This document shows positions 54,698 through 62,622 of a stretch of 64,000 bases of DNA, in pieces (the first letter of the stretch is position 1; each line of letters begins with the position of its first letter). Source of the stretch: JAFGDI01 sp963667715 (GTDB lineage: Bacteria > Planctomycetota > Phycisphaerae > Sedimentisphaerales > SM23-30). The translations under genes and the position numbers were made by a program. The DNA lies in NCBI GenBank assembly GCA_963667715.1, contig OY763926.1, forward strand, positions 2,046,001 through 2,110,000. The letters are read 5' to 3'. The notes below the pieces were generated by a model. The model saw nothing but the letters and a program-made list of their open reading frames with translations, was not told where the DNA came from and did not search any database.

Positions 54698-57421
54698 ATG
54701 GCTGAAAAGAAGATAAAAAAGACAACAAAAAAGAAAGCTAAACCTGCTGATAAGTCAGCTTCAACCGATATTGATCAGGTAGAATCTGCCATAGAGGCAG
54801 AGGCATCAAAATCTGAAAATATTGATAGCAAAGAAAATCAGGAAAAAAACAGATCGTTTGATATTTTTGATATGACCTGCCAGGTTAATACTTCTGATTC
54901 TGATATTGAAGATGTAGACCTTAATTCTAATCTGATCGAAACCAAGGGTAGCGTCAAAATAGTCAGCCAGAAAGATACTCAGGGCGGCTCATCGAAAAAA
55001 AACAATGAAAATGACCGCAACAGCGATGATTACGATGATGAAGATGATATACACAGGTATATTATTCCTTCCCGTATTGGTGTCATGGCTCTACGCAATA
55101 TTGTCCTTTTCCCTGGTATTGTAGTACCACTGGGGGTAGGGCGTCCGCAGAGTCAGGCCCTGCTCAAAGATCTCGATTTCCAAAACGAGACAGATAAGGT
55201 TTTTGCTGTCGTTACCCAGATCGATCAGAACGTTGACAATCCTGAATTTGAAGATGTCTATGCTGTTGGTACTATTGTTGCGGTATTGAAAACAATAAAT
55301 ATGCCCGATGGTAACAAGACAGTAGTAGTTCACGGCCTGATGCGATTTAAGGTTAAGCGTTGGATTACCAATGAGCCGTATTTGCAGGCTGATATTGAGC
55401 CGTTGCCGCCTAAGAAGAATCAAAAGAGCATTGAGCTGGAAGCCCAGATCAATAGCATAAATAATATGGCAGAACGAATAATCCAGCTTTCTCCAAATAT
55501 ACCGGAGGAAGTTCAGGTCATTATGCAGAATATTGAAGATCCGGGCCCGCTGGCTGATTTTCTGGCTGGTAATATCCACTTCTCTCAGGAAGAGAAGCAG
55601 GGTGTATTAGAAGCTATCGACGTTAAAGAGAGACTAAGCAAGCTGTCTGTTGCTATGGCAAACCAGCTCGAAATGCTCGAATTGAGCGAAAAGATACAGA
55701 GCAAGGTTCATCAGGCTATCGATAAAAATCAGCGTGAATATTACCTCCATGAACAGCTAAAGGCTATTCAGAAGGAGCTCGGCCAGGATGACGGCAATTC
55801 CTCTGAGGTTAGAGAACTCGAAGAGAATATTGCTAAGGCTTGTATGCCTGAGGAGATTGAAGCTGAAGCCCTGCGTGAGTTGCAGCGTCTTCGTCAGATT
55901 CCCGTTATGAGCCCAGAATTCAGTGTTCTGAGTAATTATCTTGAATGGCTCTGCGAGCTGCCTTGGTCTGAGAGTACTGAAGATATTCTTAATATCCCAC
56001 GAGCTCGCCGTGTGCTTAATGCCGACCACTTTGGCTTACTCAAAGTTAAAAAGCGTATTCTGGAATTCCTGGCTGTTCGCAAGCTTAACCCGGAAGGTAG
56101 AAGTCCGATCTTGTGTTTTGCCGGCCCTCCTGGTGTTGGTAAAACATCACTTGGCCAGAGTATTGCCCGCAGTATGGGACGGAAATTCATTCGTATGTCG
56201 CTCGGCGGCATAAGAGATGAAGCTGATATTCGTGGCCATCGTCGTACGTATATCGGTTCATTGCCCGGCCGTATTATTCAGGAGATCCGTAAATGCGGTA
56301 GTAATAACCCGGTATTTATGCTTGATGAACTTGATAAGATAGGTGCTGATTTTCGCGGTGATCCGGCTTCTGCTTTGCTTGAAGTGCTCGATCCGCAGCA
56401 GAACAATACCTTTACAGACCATTATATAGATCAGCCATTTGATCTTTCCAGGGTTATGTTTATTGGTACTGCAAACTATATGGAAGCTGTGCCTCATGCT
56501 CTTAAAGATAGGCTTGAAGTTATCAATATCCCGGGCTACACTGCCAAGGAAAAACTAAATATCGCGAAAAAATATCTGGTTCCTCGTCAGATGAAGGAAA
56601 ACGGCCTTACTGCCAAAACTTTCACCTTGAAAGAAGAGTCGCTGGCTAAGCTTATTGATAAATATACACGTGAAGCTGGTGTGCGTAATCTTGAACGTGA
56701 AATTGCAACTGTTTGTCGTTCTGTTGCTGCTGAAATTGCCGAGAGTAAGAGAAAGTCGGCTACCATTTCCGTCCGAAATATTACTGATATTCTCGGCCCG
56801 GAAAGATACGAGTCGGAGATCGCTCTTCGTACCAGTACTCCCGGTGTTTGTACTGGCTTGGCCTATACTCCTGTAGGCGGTGAAATATTGTTCATCGAGT
56901 CTACTTTGCTCCCTGGGCGTGGTCAGCTTATTCTTACCGGACAGCTTGGTGACGTTATGAAGGAATCTGCCAGAACTGCCCTGAGCGTATTAAAGAGTAT
57001 GGCTCTCGATACTAAAGTTCGTAAAACCAGACCTTTCGCTCAGCTCAAAGAGGTTCTTAGCGATATAGAATCGATGGATAAGCGTGATATTCATATTCAC
57101 GTTCCAGCTGGTGCTGTGCCTAAAGATGGCCCGTCTGCCGGTCTGGCGATGTTTACTTCGATTGCTTCGCTGCTAACTGGTATTCCTGTTCGCAGTGATA
57201 TTGCTATGACTGGCGAAATAACTTTGCGTGGGCTGGCTATGCCTATTGGCGGGCTAAAGGAAAAACTTCTTGCCGCTGTGGAGGCTGGTATCAAAACGGT
57301 TATTCTGCCGATACGCAATAAGAAAGATCTTGCAGAAGTTCCAAAGGAAGTTACCAGGGGGCTAAACTTCAAGTTTGTTAAAAATGCAGATGAAGTATTA
57401 AAATATGCTTTAGATCTGTAG
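54698..57421 (+). CDS. lon: Lon protease with long acidic/lysine-rich N-terminal extension
   Basis: 907 residues, against about 780-810 normally. ATP-dependent cytoplasmic serine protease that degrades misfolded and regulatory proteins as a hexamer. The usual Lon N-domain begins only at about residue 128 (IPSRIGVMALRNIVLFPGIVVPLGVGR); before it comes an extension of low complexity, first lysine-rich (KKIKKTTKKKAK) and then acidic (DDYDDEDD). Walker A is GPPGVGKTS, the AAA+ region follows with FMLDELDKIG, and the catalytic Ser/Lys dyad is in DGPSAGLAMFTS with the lysine near PIGGLKEKLLAA. The extension is probably disordered and may be involved in substrate choice; that is conjecture. ATG 54698 has no strong ribosome site. 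Confidence 0.95.
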   Translation: MAEKKIKKTTKKKAKPADKSASTDIDQVESAIEAEASKSENIDSKENQEKNRSFDIFDMTCQVNTSDSDIEDVDLNSNLIETKGSVKIVSQKDTQGGSSKKNNENDRNSDDYDDEDDIHRYIIPSRIGVMALRNIVLFPGIVVPLGVGRPQSQALLKDLDFQNETDKVFAVVTQIDQNVDNPEFEDVYAVGTIVAVLKTINMPDGNKTVVVHGLMRFKVKRWITNEPYLQADIEPLPPKKNQKSIELEAQINSINNMAERIIQLSPNIPEEVQVIMQNIEDPGPLADFLAGNIHFSQEEKQGVLEAIDVKERLSKLSVAMANQLEMLELSEKIQSKVHQAIDKNQREYYLHEQLKAIQKELGQDDGNSSEVRELEENIAKACMPEEIEAEALRELQRLRQIPVMSPEFSVLSNYLEWLCELPWSESTEDILNIPRARRVLNADHFGLLKVKKRILEFLAVRKLNPEGRSPILCFAGPPGVGKTSLGQSIARSMGRKFIRMSLGGIRDEADIRGHRRTYIGSLPGRIIQEIRKCGSNNPVFMLDELDKIGADFRGDPASALLEVLDPQQNNTFTDHYIDQPFDLSRVMFIGTANYMEAVPHALKDRLEVINIPGYTAKEKLNIAKKYLVPRQMKENGLTAKTFTLKEESLAKLIDKYTREAGVRNLEREIATVCRSVAAEIAESKRKSATISVRNITDILGPERYESEIALRTSTPGVCTGLAYTPVGGEILFIESTLLPGRGQLILTGQLGDVMKESARTALSVLKSMALDTKVRKTRPFAQLKEVLSDIESMDKRDIHIHVPAGAVPKDGPSAGLAMFTSIASLLTGIPVRSDIAMTGEITLRGLAMPIGGLKEKLLAAVEAGIKTVILPIRNKKDLAEVPKEVTRGLNFKFVKNADEVLKYALDL

Positions 57422-57470
57422 TCGTTTCTAGTTGATTTCCTGCTGACTACAGTTCAGATAAATATAAAAA

Positions 57471-57505
57471 TAAAGGCCGCAGTAATCATTTAACTGCGGC
57501 CTTTA
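57471..57505. terminator. Bidirectional terminator between lon and glnK
   Basis: A 13-bp perfect stem (TAAAGGCCGCAGT, ACTGCGGCCTTTA) with a nine-base AT loop. It can end lon and the convergent glnK-type gene. Confidence 0.82.
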
Positions 57506-57531
57506 TATATTATTGCTTAGCTGGTGTCGAA

Positions 57532-57876
57532 TTATATAGCGTCGCTGCCTTCTTCGCCAGTTCTTATACGGATACATTTTTCCAGACTGGTGACAAATAT
57601 CTTACCGTCACCAATAGTACCGTTTTCACCATGACGGGCAACTGTCAATATTGCATCGATTGTTGTGTCGACGAATTCGTCATTACAGGCGATATCGATC
57701 CTGACCTTATTGATCAGGTCGGGGGCAACTACCTGACCACGGTACAGATCTGTCTGATCTGCTCTGCCTCGACCGCTGCAGCGGCTTACAGTTATTCTGG
57801 TGATCTCTGCCTTGATCAGGCTTTCGCGAACCTCGTCAAGCTTATCCGGTTGAATAATTGCTGTTATTAACTTCAT
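57532..57876 (-). CDS. glnK: PII signal protein (GlnB/GlnK family), copy 2
   Basis: 114 residues, family length. Trimeric sensor of ATP/ADP and 2-oxoglutarate that binds Amt channels and blocks ammonium entry when nitrogen is plentiful. Start MKLITAIIQPDKLDEVRESL, the T-loop region RGRADQTDLYRGQVVAPDL and the B/C loops HGENGTIGDGKIFV and CIRIRTGE are plain. Compared with E. coli GlnK, one residue is missing before TDLYRG, and the position of uridylylated Tyr-51 is Val (RGQVVAP in place of RGAEYSV), so PII uridylylation at that site is not possible. It follows an amt gene by 91 bases on the same strand, the common amt-glnK pair. AAGGATATAAG precedes the ATG, as in copy 1. Confidence 0.93.
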   Translation of the reverse strand: MKLITAIIQPDKLDEVRESLIKAEITRITVSRCSGRGRADQTDLYRGQVVAPDLINKVRIDIACNDEFVDTTIDAILTVARHGENGTIGDGKIFVTSLEKCIRIRTGEEGSDAI

Positions 57877-57967
57877 CTTATATCCTTATATTCTTTATAA
57901 ATGCTTCTGCATTGCAGCTGCATAGTATATATTATCTATTGTTTTACAAATATGTTCCGAATTCAAA

Positions 57968-59311
57968 TCAGTTCAGGTTCAGAATGCCATAGCCGTGTTC
58001 GCCGTGTAATGCATAGTCCATACCGGCCATTTCGTCCTGCTCGTTCATTCTGAAGCCAACAGTTTTCTGTACCAGGATACATATGATCAGAGTACCGACA
58101 GCTGCAAGTGCAATCGTTACTCCCATCCCTTTAAGCTGAACCATGAACTGGTCCATAGCTGTCCATGTGCCGCTTTCTGTTGCTGCCGCAGCACTTGTCA
58201 TCCAGCTGTCACGAATAAAGAATGAGAGCAGCAGGACACCAAGCCCGCTGCCAACACCATGAATACCGAAGCAGTCAAGACTATCGTCATAGCCAAGTTT
58301 GTTCTTTAATATCAATGCCATATAGCACACTACAGATGAACATGCACCAAGTATCAGGGCACCTGATGGCTGTACAACTGCTGCTGCCGGTGTAATTACT
58401 ACCAGACCGGCGAGTATGCCTGATACAAAACCAAGAGAAGTAGCCTTCTTAAGCATAATTGCTTCTATTATCAGCCAGGTCAAAGCACCGCTTGCCGCTG
58501 AAACCTGTGTCATTGTCAATGCTCTTGCTGTTTCAAGATTACTTGAAAGTGTAGAACCAGAGTTGAATCCGAACCAGCCTACCCATAGTAATCCAGCACC
58601 CATCATGGTCATAACCAGATTGTTCGGATGCATAGCTGTTTTTGGATAGCCGCGTCTCGCTCCTAAGAATAAAGCGACAACTAAAGCGCTTACACCAGCG
58701 GAAACGTGAATTACCAGACCGCCGGCAAGGTCGATCACGCCGTTTGCTCCGGCATTGAACAGCCAGCCGTCAGATGCCCATACCCAATGGCATAGAGGGC
58801 AGTAAATAACAGTGAACCATAGAGCGATAAAAATACAGTATCCACGGAAATATACTCGTTCTGCAAGTGCACCTGCGATCAAAGCGGGTGTGATTATCGC
58901 AAATTTACCCTGAAACATCGCTATAACATATTCCGGCACATGACTGGCCTTGTCGATAGCGTTATCCATTCCCTGAAAGAGGAACATATCCCAATCCCAG
59001 CCAATAAAACCGCCCCAATGGTTTGTGCCAAAAGTTGCAGCATAGCCGTAAACTGTCCAAAGTACACCGATAATTGCAATTGAGACAAAACTGTGCATCA
59101 TCGTACCCAGTACATTTTTTGTCCTTACAAGTCCGCCATAAAACATTGCCAGTCCAGGCACCATCAAGAGTACCAGGGCGGTGGATGTCAGCATCCATGC
59201 TGTTGTTCCTGTGTCAATCGCTATACTGCCATCATGTTCTGCGAATACCGCTCCCGGCATCGCCATTAATGCCAGTATCCCAGCTACTGCCAGTTTGGAC
59301 AGTTTTGTCAT
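57968..59311 (-). CDS. amt: Ammonium transporter, copy 2
   Basis: 447 residues from ATG 59311, chosen because AGGAG is six bases before it, whereas ATG 59317 directly abuts AGGAG. A signal peptide-like first segment (MTKLSKLAVAGILALMAMPG...FAE) precedes eleven membrane helices. The pore histidines are in GLVIHVSAGVSALVVA and FGIHGVGSGLGVLLL. Other family marks: GLAMFYGGLVRTKNVLGTMMHS, FQGKFAIITPALIAGALAERV, HPNNLVMTMMGAGLLWVGWFGFNSGS. It conducts ammonium or ammonia into the cell and is gated by the PII protein encoded next. The sigma-54 type element at 59473-59488 lies about 160 bases upstream. Confidence 0.95.
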   Translation of the reverse strand: MTKLSKLAVAGILALMAMPGAVFAEHDGSIAIDTGTTAWMLTSTALVLLMVPGLAMFYGGLVRTKNVLGTMMHSFVSIAIIGVLWTVYGYAATFGTNHWGGFIGWDWDMFLFQGMDNAIDKASHVPEYVIAMFQGKFAIITPALIAGALAERVYFRGYCIFIALWFTVIYCPLCHWVWASDGWLFNAGANGVIDLAGGLVIHVSAGVSALVVALFLGARRGYPKTAMHPNNLVMTMMGAGLLWVGWFGFNSGSTLSSNLETARALTMTQVSAASGALTWLIIEAIMLKKATSLGFVSGILAGLVVITPAAAVVQPSGALILGACSSVVCYMALILKNKLGYDDSLDCFGIHGVGSGLGVLLLSFFIRDSWMTSAAAATESGTWTAMDQFMVQLKGMGVTIALAAVGTLIICILVQKTVGFRMNEQDEMAGMDYALHGEHGYGILNLN

Positions 59312-59472
59312 AATCATCTCCTGTTTACAAATGCACTATTTATAATAACTAACATAAACGTGACAGATTTGTCGCGGGGATTCTCCATACGGTGTTACAC
59401 AAATGGAAAAAATAATAAGGATATAATATCCACCCTCACTATACAATTCTGTTCCTTAACAGTCGCCTATTT

Positions 59473-59488
59473 AACAAATAATGTGCCA
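59473..59488 (-). promoter_or_regulatory. Sigma-54 (-24/-12) promoter of amt copy 2
   Basis: Minus-strand TGGCACATTATTTGTT matches the consensus TGGCAC-R-N4-TTGCW at all but one of the fixed positions. RpoN-dependent transcription is typical of amt-glnK. Confidence 0.65.
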
Positions 59489-59504
59489 TATTTGTAAGCA
59501 AGCC

Positions 59505-59717
59505 GTGAAATAATTGTGACAAGTGAAATATATGTAGGTGTGTAGATAGTTAGTCTGCGGAGTTGAGTATTAATATAAAGTTAATAATTCTCGATAGATA
59601 TGACTCTGACATGCATGTGCGCATAATCAACATCGCAGTTAATTACAATAATTTCGGAAGTGAAAAAAAATTCCACTTACAAATCATATAGTGAAATAAT
59701 TGTAACAATAAAGCGAC
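59505..59717. promoter_or_regulatory. Repeated 16-bp boxes upstream of amt copy 2
   Basis: Copies at 59505-59520 (GTGAAATAATTGTGAC), 59523-59538 (GTGAAATATATGTAGG), 59691-59706 (GTGAAATAATTGTAAC) and one inverted at 59642-59657. The same box occurs before the other amt operon. They are placed where an enhancer-binding activator would act on the sigma-54 promoter. Confidence 0.6.
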
Positions 59718-59870
59718 AAAAAGGTATCGATTTGCTCAAAAACTACAAAACAGTAGCAGTTCTGGTGCTTATATTAAACTAGTGTTCTATGGAATTCCTA
59801 TTTGTACGGTTTAAGTCTCTGTACGTCTAATTTACTAGTTTTTATATTATTATGTTTTAATATATGTTAT

Positions 59871-59910
59871 AAAAGCTCCTGTCGCTGATATTATATCAAA
59901 CGACAGGAGT
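59871..59910 (-). terminator. Terminator after glnK copy 1
   Basis: ACTCCTGTCG pairs with CGACAGGAG, with an inner TGATAT/ATATCA extension of the stem, followed on the minus strand by TTTTAT. Confidence 0.7.
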
Positions 59911-59956
59911 TCAAATTTCTTAATGATTCTAGATAGTCTGAACTGACAGTGTCGGC

Positions 59957-60301
59957 TTATATCGCCTCGCCGCCAGTTTCGCCTGTGCGGATACGGATGC
60001 ATCTTTCCAGTTCCGTAACGAATATCTTACCGTCACCGATCTTACCTTCATCGCCGTGTTTTGCGGCTTTTAGTATAGCGTTGATCGCTGTATCGACAAA
60101 TTCTTCATTACAGGCAATGTCTAGCCTTATTTTATTTATCAGGTCAGGTGCAACTACCTGCCCGCGGTATAGGTCGGTCTGGTCGGCTCTGCCACGACCG
60201 CTGCAACGGCTTACGGTAATTCTTGTGATCTCAGCCTTGATCAGGCTTTCGCGAACTTCGTCCAGTTTATCTGGCTGTATAATAGCTGTTACTAGTTTCA
60301 T
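59957..60301 (-). CDS. glnK: PII signal protein (GlnB/GlnK family), copy 1
   Basis: 114 residues, nearly identical to the other PII copy for the first 60 residues and diverging mostly in the region after FVDTA (INAILKAAKHGDEGKIGDGKIF). The T-loop segment is the same (RADQTDLYRGQVVAPDL) and so also lacks Tyr-51. The B- and C-loop motifs KIGDGKIFV and RCIRIRTGE bind nucleotide and 2-oxoglutarate. It follows amt copy 1 by 84 bases with the same AAGGATATAAA leader. The pair and its terminator form a complete unit. The two PII proteins probably each pair with their own Amt, which is inference. Confidence 0.93.
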   Translation of the reverse strand: MKLVTAIIQPDKLDEVRESLIKAEITRITVSRCSGRGRADQTDLYRGQVVAPDLINKIRLDIACNEEFVDTAINAILKAAKHGDEGKIGDGKIFVTELERCIRIRTGETGGEAI

Positions 60302-60385
60302 TTTATATCCTTATTTATTTTATAATGCTTCTGTTATACAGTCTGCATTTATATATCAATAATAGTGGTAATTCCGAAATCTGAA

Positions 60386-61675
60386 TTAGTTCATATTCAG
60401 CATACCGTAACCCTGTTCGCCATGCAGGCTGTGGTCCATACCGGCCATCTCGTTTGATGCACCCATTTTCAGACCAACTGTTTTATCCACCAGGATAGTC
60501 AGTATAATTGTAACTACACCAGCATATACACAGCTAACGATTACGCCTTCCAGCTGGTAGTAGAACTGTTTGCCTACACCATATTCTGGCACAACTCTCA
60601 GGAAGAATGTCAGTAGCAGAGCACCAACGATACCAGCTACGCCATGAATACCAAAAACGTCTAGCGAGTCATCATAGCCAAGTTTGGCTTTCATTATTAG
60701 TGCCAGATAGCATACTACTGCAGCTACCGCACCCAGAACGATTGAGCCAGGGACCATTACATCGCCCGCAGCTGGTGTGATCGCAACCAGACCAGCCAAC
60801 ATACCGGATACAAAACCAAGTGATGTAGCTTTACCATGATGGAACGCTTCGATCAGCATCCAGACTACCGCACCTGTTGCTGCTGCAACCTGTGTTACTG
60901 CCAGAGCCTGACCTGTAAGTAGTCCGCTTGATTCAGAACTGCCCGCATTAAATCCAAACCAGCCTACCCATAGTAAACCAGCCCCCATAAGGGTCATAAC
61001 CAGGTTGTTAGGGTGCATAGCTGTTTCTGGATATCCGCGACGAGCTCCCAGGTAAATAGCCATGATCAAACCAGATACACCAGCAGATATATGAATTACT
61101 GTACCACCGGCAAAGTCCTTGGCAAAGCCAGTCATGAAGCCGCCGCCCCAAACCCAGTGTGCTAGTGGATTGTAGATCAGAAGTGACCATAGTGCGATAA
61201 ATATGCAGTAGCCGCGGAACTTAACACGTTCGGCAAAAGCACCAGCGATAAGAGCAGGGGTGATAATAGCGAATTTACCTTGGAACATTGCAAATACGAT
61301 TTCTGGAATACCAGAAGGGCGAATATCGCCATCGCAGCCTTTTAACATGAATTTGCTCCAGTCCCAGCCGCACCAGCCGTGACTTTCGCCAAATGTCATA
61401 GCATATCCGCAAATAGCCCACATTACACCTATGATAGCCATAGCTGAAAAGCTGTGCATCATTGTGCCAATTACGTTCTTTGTGCGAACCAGACCGCCGT
61501 AAAACATTGCCAGCCCCGGGGTCATTAGTAATACCAGCGATGTGGATGTCAGCATCCATGCTGTTGTGCCTGTATCGATTACCGCTTCTGTTGAGCCGTC
61601 ATCGGCCAGTGCTAAACCAGGTATTACCAACATTATGGCAAATGTCAAAAGTGCCAAACCAGTGATTTTTTTCAT
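60386..61675 (-). CDS. amt: Ammonium transporter, copy 1
   Basis: 429 residues from ATG 61675, six bases after AGGAG; an in-frame TTG at 61681 is too near that site. The first segment (MKKITGLALLTFAIMLVIPGLALA) looks like a cleavable signal, then eleven membrane helices follow. Pore histidines are in GTVIHISAGVSGLIMA and DVFGIHGVAGIVGALL; the SLVLLMTPGLAMFYGGLVRTKN and HPNNLVMTLMGAGLLWVGWFGFNAG stretches are family signatures. It differs from copy 2 most in the loop after helix 3 (HGWCGWDWSKFMLKGCDGD). It is the first gene of the operon with glnK copy 1, with a sigma-54 type element at 61802-61817. Confidence 0.95.
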   Translation of the reverse strand: MKKITGLALLTFAIMLVIPGLALADDGSTEAVIDTGTTAWMLTSTSLVLLMTPGLAMFYGGLVRTKNVIGTMMHSFSAMAIIGVMWAICGYAMTFGESHGWCGWDWSKFMLKGCDGDIRPSGIPEIVFAMFQGKFAIITPALIAGAFAERVKFRGYCIFIALWSLLIYNPLAHWVWGGGFMTGFAKDFAGGTVIHISAGVSGLIMAIYLGARRGYPETAMHPNNLVMTLMGAGLLWVGWFGFNAGSSESSGLLTGQALAVTQVAAATGAVVWMLIEAFHHGKATSLGFVSGMLAGLVAITPAAGDVMVPGSIVLGAVAAVVCYLALIMKAKLGYDDSLDVFGIHGVAGIVGALLLTFFLRVVPEYGVGKQFYYQLEGVIVSCVYAGVVTIILTILVDKTVGLKMGASNEMAGMDHSLHGEQGYGMLNMN

Positions 61676-61801
61676 TACCAACTCCTGTACTACTTAATCC
61701 TTTAACAATTTATCACATCTTCTATAGAACTGGATTTAATATCCCCGTTTTGTCAGAATATTCAACCTGACATTTTCATGTTCTATTTGAGCATCTCATT
61801 A

Positions 61802-61817
61802 TACAAAGGCTGTGCCA
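61802..61817 (-). promoter_or_regulatory. Sigma-54 (-24/-12) promoter of amt copy 1
   Basis: Minus-strand TGGCACAGCCTTTGTA: TGGCAC-A-N4-TTGTA against TGGCAC-R-N4-TTGCW, one mismatch. The leader would be about 115 bases. Confidence 0.7.
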
Positions 61818-61982
61818 GAATTATTCTAATTACAGTCAAACTGCTATTTTTGTGTCGAGTTTTAATAGCATTTATACCTATTTCGAATCGTATTGATTAG
61901 TGTATCCCTTAAAAAATAGTTAAAAATAGCATTTTTCGGACTATTCGTATATGCACCAGGAAAATGGTAAAAAAATATTATT

Positions 61983-62041
61983 CCGAAATAATTGTAATCA
62001 CATATTCTTCAATTGTGAAATAAATGTAACGATAAAGTGAC
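61983..62041. promoter_or_regulatory. Repeated 16-bp boxes upstream of amt copy 1
   Basis: Copies at 61983-61998 (CCGAAATAATTGTAAT) and 62015-62030 (GTGAAATAAATGTAAC). The second extends to 27 bases that match 59691-59717 at 24 positions. They are about 170-220 bases beyond the sigma-54 element. Confidence 0.6.
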
Positions 62042-62367
62042 TATAATGTCTCGCTGGTAACGAGAACTACATTAATGTATACAAAAGTGGCATTGTTTCA
62101 TAACAGTTACTTTTGTAGTGACATGTCACACTTTTGCTTTGTGCTGGTTTGGGTGCGTCTAATTGATCGTGAAAAATGATAAGCATTTTGACTTGAAGTT
62201 TACTTGTGTAATTTGGTTCTTATCTCTGAAATTGTTTTGGTGCGTCCATCTATCTGTATCATGTATGGGAAAATGTTCTTTTTACAAGAGTTAAGTAAAA
62301 AATGATTATCTTTTTTAAATTTTAGGGTTGCATTTTTTTCGATTCTCTTTATTATATCTAATCTTCA

Positions 62368-62463
62368 AATTGCTTGAGGCGAGGGGCTTGCAAGCAATTG
62401 GCTGTCTAAGCATTTGGCAGCCATGGAGAAAAAGAGAAGCAGCTATTTTCCCCACGGGGAAGT
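62368..62463 (+). other. Structured leader directly before tRNA-Lys
   Basis: Three possible hairpins: AATTGCTTG/CAAGCAATT (62368-62399), GGCTGTC/GGCAGCC (62400-62422), and TTCCCC/GGGGAA (62448-62461). CCCCAC at 62450-62455 can instead pair with GTGGGG at 62462-62467, which includes the first bases of the tRNA. It could be a precursor leader or a separate small RNA; no known RNA family was recognised. Confidence 0.45.
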
Positions 62464-62536
62464 GGGGGTGTAACTCAATCGGTAGAGTAACGGCCTTTTA
62501 AGCCGTGAGTTCTGGGTTCGAGTCCCAGCACCCTCA
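62464..62536 (+). tRNA. tRNA-Lys (anticodon TTT)
   Basis: A 73-base cloverleaf: acceptor GGGGGTG with CACCCTC and one G-U pair, D-arm ACTC...AGT, anticodon stem ACGGC/GCCGT with loop CTTTTAA (anticodon TTT, read UUU), T-arm CTGGG-TTCGAGT-CCCAG and discriminator A. The CCA end is not encoded. A rho-independent terminator follows 14 bases later. Confidence 0.96.
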
Positions 62537-62549
62537 TTTAGCAACAAAA

Positions 62550-62586
62550 AAGCCTTAAGATTAAATTGATCTTAAGGCTTTTTTTG
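62550..62586 (+). terminator. Rho-independent terminator after tRNA-Lys
   Basis: AAGCCTTAAGAT and ATCTTAAGGCTT, a 12-bp perfect stem, then seven T. The opposite strand also has a T-run, so it may serve the phosphoesterase gene as well. Confidence 0.92.
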
Positions 62587-62622
62587 TGTTTATAACTTAT
62601 TCTGTTTTGGATTTGTCTGGAT

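Larger units (their letters stand above)
59312..59956 (-). other. Regulatory region of the second amt-glnK operon
   Basis: 645 bases between the two operons. It contains the sigma-54 type element (59473-59488), four copies of a 16-bp box (59505-59706), a small dyad in the leader at 59359-59376, a 10-bp palindrome at 59609-59618 and the terminator of the upstream glnK (59871-59910). No gene is supported. Confidence 0.6.
61676..62463. other. Long structured non-coding region between amt and tRNA-Lys
   Basis: 788 bases. On the amt side: a dyad TGTCAG/CTGACA at 61751-61772, the sigma-54 element and two 16-bp boxes. In the middle: a 9-bp inverted repeat (TACAAAAGT 62080, ACTTTTGTA 62109) directly joined to the palindrome GTGACATGTCAC at 62118-62129, and GGTGCGTC twice (near 62153 and 62241). 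On the tRNA side: hairpins at 62368-62463. No open frame with a ribosome site was seen. Confidence 0.55.

Noticed and set aside
62400..62460. Possible signal recognition particle RNA
   Set aside because: AGAAGCAGCT is similar to the SRP GGAAGCAGCC, but the GUCCGGAAGG apical motif is absent.
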